DNA from: Treponema sp.
GTDB lineage: Bacteria > Spirochaetota > Spirochaetia > Treponematales > Treponemataceae
Reading direction: 5' to 3'
Assembly (NCBI GenBank): GCA_012520945.1
Contig: JAAYNH010000097.1
Location: 1-64,000, forward strand
Length of the DNA: 64,000 bases
Made by a program: the position numbers and the translations under genes. Shown piece by piece: positions 44,403 to 53,694 of this stretch. Every line of letters begins with the position of its first letter. Positions within the stretch are counted from its first letter, which is position 1. The notes under the pieces were generated by a model. The model made no database searches, was not told the origin of the DNA, and was given only the letters and a program-made list of their open reading frames with translations.

Positions 44403-46313
44403 CTAATTTTTTAATGTGACTCCTTGTAGCAAAGCAGCTTTTTTTGCCAAATGCATCGGAGATAAATGAACCTCCTCTAATATATCGGCACGTTTTCCTT
44501 GACTAATGAATGAATCATGAAAACCGCAAACTGCAGTTTTTTTATCTTTATATGTTCTTTGTAAAAGACTTTCCAAATACGTGCCAATACCGCCAATTCT
44601 TATTCCATCTTCTGCAAAAACAATATATTTATAATTCTTTACTATTTCTAAAAAATAATTTTTATCAAGGGGTTTTAAAAATCGCAAATTATATATATCT
44701 GAAGCAATACCATTATCATTTAAAATTTCAGTTGCTTTTTTAACTTCCGGAAAAATTCCTCCTGTGCAAATAAATAAAGTTTGTGCGTTTTTTGATGCAT
44801 CAGACGATTTTTGTTCATTGTATTTTTGGTTTAATGTAATTAATACACCGCGTCCAATTTCTAGAGGAGTTGCAAAAACATCTTCTTCCTTTGGGCAAGA
44901 TGCTTTAGGATAACGAATAACTACACTTAAATTTTGCTCAACCGCCCATTCTAATGCAAGAACAAGTTCTTTTTCAGAAGCCGGTGCTAAAAGTGTCATA
45001 TTTGGCACAGGGCGTAAAAGTGAAATGTCAAAAATACCTTGGTGGGTTTCTCCGTCATTAGAAACGGCTCCGGCTCTGTCTAGGGCAAAAATAGCACTAA
45101 CTTTTTGTAAAGCAATATCTTGAATTAATTGATCAATTCCACGTTGCATAAAAGTTGAATAAATAGCGACAACGGGTTTCATGCCTGCAGTAGCTAATCC
45201 GCCTGCAAAAGTTACAGCATGTTGTTCGGCAATGCCCACGTCAAAAAAACGCTCCGGAAATCTATGTGCAAAAGTTGCTAAGCCTGTGCCTTTTGCCATT
45301 GCTGCAGTTATTGCCACAAGATTTTGTTTTTTTTCACCTAAATTGCACATCGTTTTGGCAAAAACTTCTGTGAAACTCAACGTATCAAATTTTTCAACAG
45401 TGCCGTCTGAAGTGCAAAAAGGTCCGATTCCATGAAAAGTTACGGGATCGTTTTCTGCAGGGCTATAACCTTTACCTTTACGCGTTAAAACATGAACGAC
45501 AACAGGGCGTTCGATTTTTTTTACACGCTTAAGAACTTTTTCTAAATCTTCAGTATTATGGCCGTTCAAAGGACCGACGTATTCAAAACCTAAATCTACA
45601 AATAAATTGTTCGTTAGCAAAATTCCTTTTAATCCGCGTTTAAATCTAAAAACAAATTTTGCCAAAGATTTGTTAAAAAAAGGAATTTTATCGATAAATC
45701 TGTCAATTTTGTAGCGAAAATTTTGATATGTAGAAGTCATAGTTAGACGGCTTAAATATCTTGAAAGCGAACCTGTGTTTTGACCTATAGAAAGTTGATT
45801 ATCATTGAGAATAACGATTAGGTTTTTTGCAATTTGTCCTGCATGACTTAGGGCCTCAAATGCCATTCCTCCCGTAAGTGCACCGTCTCCAATAATTGCA
45901 ATGACTTTACCTTCTTTTTGTAAAAGTTTGCGACCTGTTAAAAGCCCTAAAGCAGAAGAAATTGAAGTGGACGAGTGTCCTGCATCAAAAAAATCATGCT
46001 GACTTTCACTGTGTTTGGTAAAGCCTGAAATACCGTCTTTTTGGCGTAATGTATTGAATTTTTCATAACGACCGGTGAGTAATTTATGCGGATAACATTG
46101 ATGGCTTACGTCCCAAATAATTGCGTCTTTGGGGCTGTCAAAAACACGATGCAAAGCTAAAGTTAATTCCACGACGCCTAAATTACTTGAAAGATGACCA
46201 CCATTTTTACCAACCGTTTCGATAATACAAGAACGTATTTCTTTAGCAAGTTTTGCAAGTTGAGGATAAGTTAGGTTTTTTATGTCGTTAGGCGATTTTA
46301 TATTTTGTAACAC
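44403..46313 (-). CDS. dxs: 1-deoxy-D-xylulose-5-phosphate synthase
   Basis: First enzyme of the MEP isoprenoid pathway, TPP-dependent. Landmarks are HQCYPHKLLTGR near residue 71, the TPP motif GDGALTGGMAFEAL (about 142-155), the second-domain DVGIAEQHAVTFAGG and DGETHQG. At 636 residues it is full length. The start is GTG with only a weak GGA upstream. It fits with the trans-prenyl synthase at 13190. Confidence 0.96.
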   Translation of the reverse strand: MLQNIKSPNDIKNLTYPQLAKLAKEIRSCIIETVGKNGGHLSSNLGVVELTLALHRVFDSPKDAIIWDVSHQCYPHKLLTGRYEKFNTLRQKDGISGFTKHSESQHDFFDAGHSSTSISSALGLLTGRKLLQKEGKVIAIIGDGALTGGMAFEALSHAGQIAKNLIVILNDNQLSIGQNTGSLSRYLSRLTMTSTYQNFRYKIDRFIDKIPFFNKSLAKFVFRFKRGLKGILLTNNLFVDLGFEYVGPLNGHNTEDLEKVLKRVKKIERPVVVHVLTRKGKGYSPAENDPVTFHGIGPFCTSDGTVEKFDTLSFTEVFAKTMCNLGEKKQNLVAITAAMAKGTGLATFAHRFPERFFDVGIAEQHAVTFAGGLATAGMKPVVAIYSTFMQRGIDQLIQDIALQKVSAIFALDRAGAVSNDGETHQGIFDISLLRPVPNMTLLAPASEKELVLALEWAVEQNLSVVIRYPKASCPKEEDVFATPLEIGRGVLITLNQKYNEQKSSDASKNAQTLFICTGGIFPEVKKATEILNDNGIASDIYNLRFLKPLDKNYFLEIVKNYKYIVFAEDGIRIGGIGTYLESLLQRTYKDKKTAVCGFHDSFISQGKRADILEEVHLSPMHLAKKAALLQGVTLKN

Positions 46314-46330
46314 TGTATTTTTCCATTAGA

Positions 46331-46405
46331 ATTTGACTATGCAAAAAAAAGACCGCAGTTTGTGTTGATAACAACCAAATGCGGTCTCCGTTTGCATAGT
46401 CAAAT
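46331..46405 (-). terminator. Strong terminator nested in a 15-bp inverted repeat
   Basis: Outer arms ATTTGACTATGCAAA (46331-46345) and TTTGCATAGTCAAAT (46391-46405) are perfect complements. Inside, GACCGCA / TGCGGTC (46351-46357 and 46380-46386) continues into a longer stem, and on the minus strand is followed by eight T. It terminates the small gene at 46444, just upstream of dxs. Confidence 0.88.
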
Positions 46406-46443
46406 AGAGGATACACACAAGAGACTAATCCTCTTGGCAGAAT

Positions 46444-46533
46444 CTACTTCTTCTTATGGCGATTCCGTCTGAGCTTCTTTTTTCGCTTATGTGTAGCAAT
46501 CTTTTGACGCTTTCTTTTTTTACCACAAGGCAC
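46444..46533 (-). CDS. 29-residue AURKAIP1/COX24-type ribosomal protein
   Basis: A tiny, extremely basic protein (MPCGKKRKRQK, then ATHKRKKKLRRNRHKKK): 20 of 29 residues are Lys, Arg or His. The pattern matches short proteins annotated as AURKAIP1/COX24 domain-containing, related to mitochondrial mS38 and mycobacterial bS22. The start is GTG with AAGGAG 7 nt upstream, a consensus-like promoter and a strong terminator, so it is clearly expressed as its own unit. It is predicted to bind rRNA. It is short enough to be missed by gene finders. Confidence 0.88.
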   Translation of the reverse strand: MPCGKKRKRQKIATHKRKKKLRRNRHKKK

Positions 46534-46564
46534 TATGGCACTCCTTAAATAAAACTGTTCCATT

Positions 46565-46593
46565 ATTATCTATTATTTTAGATATTTTGTCAA
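46565..46593 (-). promoter_or_regulatory. Promoter of the 29-residue ribosomal-type protein
   Basis: TTGACA (46593-46588), a 17-bp spacer and GATAAT (46570-46565). The predicted start leaves a ~25-nt leader carrying AAGGAG. Confidence 0.8.
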
Positions 46594-46600
46594 CTAACGA

Positions 46601-46858
46601 GCTGTATCGTTATTTTACAATAAATCATTAGTTTATGCTCGTTATGCAGATTTTGCGGCATGCACAAAACTGCACCATAGTTGTGATATTGATGCAAGCT
46701 GTATCGTTATTTTACAATAAATCATTAGTTTATGCTCGTTATGTAGATTTTGTGGCATGCACAAAACTGCACCATAGTTGTGATATTGTTGCAAGCTGTA
46801 TCGTTATTTTACAATAAATCATTAGTTTATACTCGTTATGCAGATTTGTTTTTATGCA
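46601..46858. repeat. 97-bp noncoding tandem repeat, about 2.6 copies
   Basis: Copies start with GCTGTATCGT at 46601, 46698 and 46795. The first two differ at only a few positions; the third diverges after about 55 bp. Each contains TTATTTTACAATAAA and GGCATGC segments. No credible ORF exists: the small open frame at 46635-46817 merely follows the periodicity. It fills the gap between gpmI and the small ribosomal-type gene; the remaining bases to 46914 show nothing else recognised. Confidence 0.93.
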
Positions 46859-46914
46859 TAAACTGCGTATATGTGTCGCAATACCTCTTTATTGTAAATT
46901 TGGGGTTTAATACA

Positions 46915-48576
46915 TTAGTGTAATTTTATTATTGATTTATCATAATCGTTAGGCGGAATAAAACCCATTAAATTCATCAATGTTGCAGGCCAGCTTGAAA
47001 TGCCTAAACCGCTGTTTAAGTTTTCTCTATCATATTCACCGGCATATTCAGGGTCATATATAATTCCCGGAACAGGATTTAAGCTATGAGATGTTTTTGC
47101 TTTTGGTTTTCCGTTTGCATCCTTTTTTACAGAACCGTCTTTGTTATATTCATACATATCGTCAGAGTTTCCGTGATCTGCAGTTAAGCATAAAATTCCC
47201 CCTGCTTTTTCTATTGCATCTTTTATGCGACCTAACTGCAAATCCATTGCACCCATTGAACAAACAACCGCATCAAAAACGCCGGTATGACCGACCATGT
47301 CTCCATTCGGAAAATTCAGGCGAATATGATCATATTTTCCGCTTTCAATTGCTTTTATTACTTCATCTGTGATTTCGGCACATTTCATCCATGGACGTTG
47401 TTCAAAAGGAACAACATCGCTTTTAATTTCAACATAATCTTCTAATTTTTCATTAAATTTGCCTAATTTGTTTCCATTAAAAAAGTAGGTTACATGACCA
47501 TATTTTTGTGTTTCGGAAATTGCCATAAGTTTAATGCCACTTGCGGTAAGATATTCACCCATAGTTTTGTCAATTGAAGGAGGATTTACTAAAAATTGAG
47601 ATGGTATATGTAAATCTCCGTCATATTCCATCATGCCGGCATATTCAATTTGTGGAACTCGCTTTCTGTCAAAAAAGGGGAAGTCATCATTTGAAGATGT
47701 TTCAAAAGCCTTTGTAATTTCCAAGGCTCTATCACCACGAAAGTTAAATAAAATTACACTGTCGCCGTCAACAATAGTACCACATGATTTACCATTTTTT
47801 TCAATGATAAACTCATGCATATCTTGATCCAAGAGACCTGGTTTTTCTGCACGATATGTTTCTATTGCTTTTGTGGCACTTTCAAATTTGCGTCCGTTGC
47901 CTAAAACATGAGCATTCCAACCACGTTCAACCATGCTCCAATCTGCATTATATCTGTCCATTGTAAGATACATACGACCGCCACCGGAAGCAATGCAATA
48001 GTCGGCATCGGTATATCCGGCAAGATATTCTTCCATCGGTGTAATATAATTAAGTGCACTTGTTGGATCTACGTCACGGCCGTCAAGTAAAGCATGGACG
48101 CGTAAGGTTTTTATACCTTCTTTGTAAGCTTGTGCAATCATAGCCTTTAAGTGATCAATATGACTGTGAACATTGCCGTCAGAAAGTAAACCGATAAAGT
48201 GCAAAGTGGTGTTTTTGCTTTTTACATTATTTATAAGTTTTTTCCATGTTTTGCCTTCAAACATACTTGCAGAAGAAATTGATTCGGAAACGAGTTTGGC
48301 TCCTTGAGCAAAAACACGACCGCAACCCATCGCGTTGTGTCCAACTTCACTGTTGCCCATATCGTCATCACTAGGTAACCCAACTGCTGTTCCGTGAGCT
48401 TTCAGTTGAGTTGCACTACCGTTTGCAGTAAGCCAATCAAGGTTTGTCATGCGACTGGCTTTTACGGCATCTCCTTCTGGATATTTTCCATATCCTACAC
48501 CGTCCATTATTACTAAAACAACCGGACCGCGACGACCTTTCCAGTTTGGATTTTTATCTAACGCTTTTAAAGACAT
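46915..48576 (-). CDS. gpmI: 2,3-bisphosphoglycerate-independent phosphoglycerate mutase
   Basis: Interconverts 3- and 2-phosphoglycerate using two Mn2+ ions. The phosphorylated Ser lies in DDMGNSEVGHNAMG (about 72-85). Metal ligands are visible in IMDGVGYG, NFPNGDMVGHTG and TADHGNSDD. Length 553 is slightly longer than the ~510 norm because of a C-terminal insertion rich in Lys and Asp (YNKDGSVKKDANGKPKAKT). SD AAGGAAA precedes the ATG. Confidence 0.96.
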   Translation of the reverse strand: MSLKALDKNPNWKGRRGPVVLVIMDGVGYGKYPEGDAVKASRMTNLDWLTANGSATQLKAHGTAVGLPSDDDMGNSEVGHNAMGCGRVFAQGAKLVSESISSASMFEGKTWKKLINNVKSKNTTLHFIGLLSDGNVHSHIDHLKAMIAQAYKEGIKTLRVHALLDGRDVDPTSALNYITPMEEYLAGYTDADYCIASGGGRMYLTMDRYNADWSMVERGWNAHVLGNGRKFESATKAIETYRAEKPGLLDQDMHEFIIEKNGKSCGTIVDGDSVILFNFRGDRALEITKAFETSSNDDFPFFDRKRVPQIEYAGMMEYDGDLHIPSQFLVNPPSIDKTMGEYLTASGIKLMAISETQKYGHVTYFFNGNKLGKFNEKLEDYVEIKSDVVPFEQRPWMKCAEITDEVIKAIESGKYDHIRLNFPNGDMVGHTGVFDAVVCSMGAMDLQLGRIKDAIEKAGGILCLTADHGNSDDMYEYNKDGSVKKDANGKPKAKTSHSLNPVPGIIYDPEYAGEYDRENLNSGLGISSWPATLMNLMGFIPPNDYDKSIIKLH

Positions 48577-48603
48577 AAAAATTTTCCTTCAATATAATAT
48601 GGG

Positions 48604-50109
48604 TTATTCTGCACGAAGAGAAGCAGATTTTACAATTACATCATGACTTGAGCCTTCTGCAATTGAAGCTTGTGATACAAGTGTGATTTTTGCTTTTTCC
48701 TGTAATTCAGGAATATTTAAGGCTCCACAGTTGCACATTGTATGACGAATTTTACTCATAGTCATTTTTACGTTGTCATGCAAACTTCCTGCATAAGGAA
48801 CATATGAGTCAACGCCTTCTTCGAAACTGAGTTTTGTGTTGCCACCTAAATCGTAACGTTGCCAGTTGCGAGCACGGTTTGAGCCTTCACCCCAATATTC
48901 CTTTACGTAATTGCCATTGATAATAAGTTTGTTTGTTGGGCTTTCATCAAAGCGAGCAAAATAACGACCAAGCATTACAAAGTCGGCTCCCATTGCAAGT
49001 GCCAAAGTCATGTGATAATCGTGAACAATACCACCATCGGAACAAATCGGGATATAAATGCCGGTTTCTTTATAATATTCGTCGCGGGCTTTGGCAACTT
49101 CAATTGTTGCCGTTGCTTGACCTCTACCAATGCCTTTTTGCTCACGTGTAATACAAATACTTCCGCCACCAATGCCCACTTTTACAAAATCCGCACCGGC
49201 ATCTGCTAAAAATCTGAAGCCGTCTTTGTCAACAATATTTCCGGCACCAACTTTAACATCGTAACCAAAGTTTTCATGAATATCTTTTAATGCCCTAGAC
49301 TGCCATTCCGTAAAGCCTTCAGATGAGTCTAAAGTCATAACATCAACACCTGATTTTAACAATGCCGGAACGCGTTCCATATAATCACGAGTATTAATGC
49401 CCGCACCAACAATATATCGATGTTTACTATCTAAAACTTCAAGAGGATGTTCTTCATGACTTGCATAATCTTTGCGGAAAACCAAATATTTCATGTGACC
49501 GTTTTTGTCAATAATAGGCAATGTATTAAGTTTATGTTTCCAAATTAAATCATTTGCTTGATTCAAAGTAATTCCGTCTTCACCGGTAATTAAGTCTTCA
49601 AATTTTGTCATATAATCACAAACTTTTGAATTAAGATCTACAACATTTGCACGAAAATCACGACTCGTAATAATTCCTTCAAGTTTGCCATTAGCCGTAC
49701 CGTCTGCAGTAACAGCAATTGTCGAGTGTCCTGTTTTTTCCTTTAATGCCAAAACATCATGTAATGTTGCATTCGGGCGGATATTTGAATCTGATGTAAC
49801 AAATCCGGCTTTATAACCTTTTACACGTGCAACCATATCTGCTTGGTTTTTAATTGATTGTGAACCATAGATAAAAGAAATTCCGCCTTCTTTTGCCAAA
49901 GCAATAGCCATTTTGTCATCGGAAACCGATTGCATTACAGCAGAAACAAGCGGAATGTTCATCGTTAAAGACGATTCTTCGCCTTTTTTAAATCTAACAA
50001 CAGGAGTTTTTAAACTAACGTTTTCAGGAATACATTCCGCAGAAGAATAGCCGGGAACTAATAGATATTCATTAAATGTATGTGATATTTCATTAAAATA
50101 ATATGCCAT
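48604..50109 (-). CDS. guaB: Inosine-5'-monophosphate dehydrogenase
   Basis: Oxidises IMP to XMP, the committing step to GMP. The catalytic loop [19 protein letters not shown] holds the active Cys (about 320), and CBS-like segments occupy about 100-225. Substrate-binding SDGGI and the flap region [11 protein letters not shown] are intact. The ATG at 50109 is preferred over the TTG at 50115; no SD is seen. With purE, purM and the PurF-like gene it indicates de novo purine synthesis. Confidence 0.95.
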   Translation of the reverse strand: MAYYFNEISHTFNEYLLVPGYSSAECIPENVSLKTPVVRFKKGEESSLTMNIPLVSAVMQSVSDDKMAIALAKEGGISFIYGSQSIKNQADMVARVKGYKAGFVTSDSNIRPNATLHDVLALKEKTGHSTIAVTADGTANGKLEGIITSRDFRANVVDLNSKVCDYMTKFEDLITGEDGITLNQANDLIWKHKLNTLPIIDKNGHMKYLVFRKDYASHEEHPLEVLDSKHRYIVGAGINTRDYMERVPALLKSGVDVMTLDSSEGFTEWQSRALKDIHENFGYDVKVGAGNIVDKDGFRFLADAGADFVKVGIGGGSICITREQKGIGRGQATATIEVAKARDEYYKETGIYIPICSDGGIVHDYHMTLALAMGADFVMLGRYFARFDESPTNKLIINGNYVKEYWGEGSNRARNWQRYDLGGNTKLSFEEGVDSYVPYAGSLHDNVKMTMSKIRHTMCNCGALNIPELQEKAKITLVSQASIAEGSSHDVIVKSASLRAE

Positions 50110-50319
50110 AAACAATTATGTAATAAATGAAAAAAAAAAGCAATAGGTGGTAAATATGATATTTGCTTAAATAAGCTTGTTATTTATATTCAAAGGATAA
50201 TAATAAATTGTTAAATTCAATTAAATTTTTACTTTCCAATTTGTAATATTTAATATATAATTATAGATGAAATAAAATTTAATGCCTTTGCTTAAGGCAA
50301 AATCAAAAGGGGAAAAACT

Positions 50320-51840
50320 ATGAAAAAAATCATTCTTGCACTTTGTGTGTTAGTAATGGGTTTTGCTCTTATTTCTTGTACTTCCGGTGCAAGTGGAGCT
50401 CCTGTAAAAGTATTTATGGTTGGAGATTCAACTGTAAGTTCATTTAACGATCCGTTTTATTATCCACGCTTTGGATACGGTACAAAATTCGGCGAATATT
50501 TTGATAATATTACAGTTGTAAATTATGCTCTTTCAGGACGAAGTTCAAAGAGTTTTACAAGTGAAATGAATTATCGAAAACTTAAAAACGAAATAGGAAA
50601 AGGAGACTTTCTCATTATCGGCTTTGGTCATAATGACGAAAAAAATGACGGTGAACGCTATACAGATCCAACAACAGGCATAGAAGATACAAAGTCATTC
50701 AAATATTATCTTTATGAAAAATATATCAAACTTGCTCTTGATGTAAAAGCAACACCAATTTTAGCAACTCCTATTGTAAGACGTGCTGCAACAGCTGATG
50801 CCAAATATGAAGGTTCCCTTGTTCATGTGACAAAAGATATTGATAACTGGAAGGGCGGTGACTATGCCCAAGTTATTCGTGAGTTGGGAAAAGAAAAAGG
50901 TGTATATGTTATTGATAATACAAAACTTACAAAAGAATTATATGAAAGTCTAGGTTCGGAAAAAACATTAAAACTTCATGCTTGGTTAAATGAAAAACCT
51001 ACTTCAGTTGATAATACACACTTGAATGCATATGGTGCACATATGGTTTCATATTTGATGGCAAAAGATTTAAAAGCCTCAAATAGTAAACTCGGTAAAT
51101 ATGTTAAAAAAGATATTGCTGAACCTGTTGAAGTTTTAGTTTTGGATAAAAATCCGAATTTTATAATTCCAAAATATCGAGCTCCTGCAGATAATGAAAA
51201 AACATTCTGGAAAACAACATCTCCATGGATGGGAACAGTTTTCGGTGATTGTGGCGACCAAATGTCAATCGATCCTGTTGCCGGTTTTTATGCAATCAAT
51301 GAAACAGCATCCGGCGTTAATATGCGTTCAGGCGTTGAAGGCGGAAAATCACTCGGAAAAATTGCGTCAACTAGTGATGGTATGGCATTTTATTTCCAAA
51401 AAGTTCCTGCAAATAAAGACTTTGTTCTTACGGCTAAAGCAAAAGTTAAGTTTATTACAAAGAATAATCAAGTTTCATTCGGTTTGATGGTTCGTGATGA
51501 TGTTTATATCGATAAATATGATAATTCAATTGCGTCTAATTATGTTGCCGTTGGACCTCTTAAAATGACAGCTGATCCAATAACAACATCGTGGCAACGT
51601 AAAAACGGAGCTCTCGATGAAACAAAAGGTAAAGTTTCAAAATGTCCTGTTGCAGGTGATACTGTAAACTTCTCAATTACAAAGATGGGCGATAAATATA
51701 CATTGGTTTATGGTAATGAAGCTCCTGTTACAATTGAGGCTAATTTGAAAGAAGTTGACAAAGAAAATGTTTTTGCCGGCTTGTATACAGTTCGTAATGT
51801 TGAAGTTGACTTTAGCGATATTGTAATGAAAATAAAATAA
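50320..51840 (+). CDS. SGNH esterase lipoprotein, rhamnogalacturonan acetylesterase-like
   Basis: Lipobox LISC (Cys 20). SGNH blocks are complete: GDSTVSSF (block I, catalytic Ser), SGRSS (block II Gly), GFGHND (block III Asn) and DNTHLNAYGA (block V Asp/His). The arrangement resembles CE12 acetylesterases that deacetylate pectin. A ~220-residue C-terminal domain is beta-rich and looks like a carbohydrate-binding module (DUF1349-like). SD AGGGG precedes the ATG. It implies degradation of pectic polysaccharides; substrate is inferred. Confidence 0.88.
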   Translation: MKKIILALCVLVMGFALISCTSGASGAPVKVFMVGDSTVSSFNDPFYYPRFGYGTKFGEYFDNITVVNYALSGRSSKSFTSEMNYRKLKNEIGKGDFLIIGFGHNDEKNDGERYTDPTTGIEDTKSFKYYLYEKYIKLALDVKATPILATPIVRRAATADAKYEGSLVHVTKDIDNWKGGDYAQVIRELGKEKGVYVIDNTKLTKELYESLGSEKTLKLHAWLNEKPTSVDNTHLNAYGAHMVSYLMAKDLKASNSKLGKYVKKDIAEPVEVLVLDKNPNFIIPKYRAPADNEKTFWKTTSPWMGTVFGDCGDQMSIDPVAGFYAINETASGVNMRSGVEGGKSLGKIASTSDGMAFYFQKVPANKDFVLTAKAKVKFITKNNQVSFGLMVRDDVYIDKYDNSIASNYVAVGPLKMTADPITTSWQRKNGALDETKGKVSKCPVAGDTVNFSITKMGDKYTLVYGNEAPVTIEANLKEVDKENVFAGLYTVRNVEVDFSDIVMKIK

Positions 51841-51874
51841 ATATAATTATTTGAATGTAAAATTTTATAATGTG

Positions 51875-51917
51875 AAGGCAAAAAATTGGAGATTATTCAG
51901 TTTTTTGCCTTTTTTTT
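51875..51917 (+). terminator. Terminator of the SGNH esterase gene
   Basis: Stem AAGGCAAAAAA (51875-51885) / TTTTTTGCCTT (51901-51911) with a 15-nt loop, ending in eight T. Confidence 0.9.
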
Positions 51918-51989
51918 GTTATTAACTTGAAAATATTGTTTTAATTTGTTATCTTTTTATTTGATAATAAATTTTTTAGGTGGTAAATA

Positions 51990-53660
51990 TTGCAAACGAT
52001 TAAGGATCTTGGAAAATATACGTTTCCTTGTCTTTTTAATAATTCCGTAAAAAAATTCGGTTCATCAAAGGCACTTTCTTTTGTTGACACAGAACCGATT
52101 ACCTACAATGAATTGGCGGATATGACTGAAAAAGTTGCACGATTGCTTGCATCTTTGGGCGTAAAAAAAGGTGATAAAGTTGCAATTTATTCTACAAGTA
52201 CACCAAATTGGGCAGCTGCTTATTTTGCCATCGTAAATTATGGAGCCATAGCTGTTCCTCTTTTGCCGGATTTTAACGAACATGAAGTAAAATCTATTTT
52301 AGAACATGCAGATGTTTCCGGTATTTTTGTTGCAAGCAAAATGCAAAGTCGTGTTATAATGCTTGCTGATACTATCCTTCCATTTATTATTAATATAGAT
52401 GACTTTTCTGTAAGTCGCGGCAAAACATTAGATTTAAATCAATGGCAGCTTAATGAAGTAGATGTTGAAGAAAAGGATACGGCTTCTATTATTTATACAT
52501 CGGGTACGACAGGTTGTCCTAAAGGTGTTGAGTTGACTCATAAAAATCTTGTTTGGTGTGCAATTCAGTGTCAAACTGTGCATCGTGTAAACAAGCGCGA
52601 CAAATGTCTTTCGTTTTTGCCGCTTTCTCATGTTTATGAGTTTACAATTGGCTTTGTGATGATGATGCTTAACGGTGCTTGTGTTTACTATTTGGGAAAA
52701 CCGCCAACTGTTACGACTCTTTTGCCTGCGTTAAAAAAAATTAGGCCTACAATTGTTTTAAGTGTTCCGATAGTAATGGAAAAAGTTTACAAAAATAAAA
52801 TTATTCCTACTTTTACAAAAAATGAAAAAATTGCAAAATTATATCAAAAGAGATTTTTTCAGAAAATTTTTCACAGAATAGCCGGTAAGTCTTTGAAAAA
52901 AAGTTTTGGCGGGCGTATTACATTTTTTGGAATAGGTGGTGCAAAATTAGATAAAGATTGTGAACAGTTTTTGAAAGATGCAAAATTTAATTATGCAATC
53001 GGATATGGATTAACGGAAACATCTCCGCTTTTAGCAGGTTCAAGTCCACGTAATACAAAGCCCGGTTCTATTGGGCCGACTATGCAAGGTGTAACGCTAA
53101 AAATCATTAATAAAGACGAATCAACAGGCATAGGTGAAATTGTTGCTAAAGGCGAAAATGTTATGAAGGGCTATTATAGGGAAGATGAATTAACAAAAGC
53201 GACTTTTACAACAAAAGATGATGAATGTGGAGAAGGTTATTTCAAAACGGGCGACTTAGGTATACTTGATAAAAAAGGTCGCTTGTGGCTTAAAGGCAGA
53301 TTAAAAAATATGATACTTGGTTCTTCAGGAGAAAATATATATCCTGAAGATATTGAATTTGTTTTGAATCAACATCCTTTTGTAGCAGAAAGTTTAGTCG
53401 TTGAAGATGAAGATGGTTTGACTGCACTCGTACAGCTTGACGAAGAAAAATTGAACATGAAAAAAATCACAGATGACATTATGGAAGAATTGTTATATTT
53501 AAAAGAACATTTACTTTCTGAAATTAAATTTTTTGTTAATGATAAGGTAAATCGTTTTTCTAAAATTAAAACAATTACTGTGATTAAAGAATTTGAAAAA
53601 ACGGCTAGTCAAAAAATAAAACGTTATCTTTATAATCTAAAAGAGAAAAAAGATAAATAA
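51990..53660 (+). CDS. AMP-forming acyl-CoA ligase (FadD-like)
   Basis: An adenylate-forming enzyme that activates carboxylic acids, probably fatty acids. The P-loop-like motif IIYTSGTTGCPKGVE (about 166-180), GYGLTETSP (about 335-343) and KTGDLG with KGRLKNMI (about 427-445) are intact, including the AMP-binding Asp. Start is TTG, 6 nt after AGGTGG. Length 556 fits long-chain acyl-CoA synthetases of the AMP-binding family. Chain length cannot be told. A 16-bp duplication overlaps the stop. Confidence 0.92.
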   Translation: MQTIKDLGKYTFPCLFNNSVKKFGSSKALSFVDTEPITYNELADMTEKVARLLASLGVKKGDKVAIYSTSTPNWAAAYFAIVNYGAIAVPLLPDFNEHEVKSILEHADVSGIFVASKMQSRVIMLADTILPFIINIDDFSVSRGKTLDLNQWQLNEVDVEEKDTASIIYTSGTTGCPKGVELTHKNLVWCAIQCQTVHRVNKRDKCLSFLPLSHVYEFTIGFVMMMLNGACVYYLGKPPTVTTLLPALKKIRPTIVLSVPIVMEKVYKNKIIPTFTKNEKIAKLYQKRFFQKIFHRIAGKSLKKSFGGRITFFGIGGAKLDKDCEQFLKDAKFNYAIGYGLTETSPLLAGSSPRNTKPGSIGPTMQGVTLKIINKDESTGIGEIVAKGENVMKGYYREDELTKATFTTKDDECGEGYFKTGDLGILDKKGRLWLKGRLKNMILGSSGENIYPEDIEFVLNQHPFVAESLVVEDEDGLTALVQLDEEKLNMKKITDDIMEELLYLKEHLLSEIKFFVNDKVNRFSKIKTITVIKEFEKTASQKIKRYLYNLKEKKDK

Positions 53661-53684
53661 TTTGTAACATAAATAATTTGTAAC
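53653..53684 (+). repeat. Perfect 16-bp tandem duplication
   Basis: ATAAATAATTTGTAAC at 53653-53668 and again at 53669-53684. The first copy includes the stop codon of the acyl-CoA ligase; the second lies just upstream of the TatT gene and could move its promoter spacing. Confidence 0.92.
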
Positions 53685-53694
53685 CTTTACTTTA

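Noticed and set aside
46635-46817. Open reading frame across the 97-bp repeats
   Set aside because: It simply follows the repeat period, has no SD or family resemblance, and the repeat unit length is not a multiple of three.
46601-46858. CRISPR array
   Set aside because: Units are 97 bp contiguous tandem copies without unique spacers and there are no cas genes.
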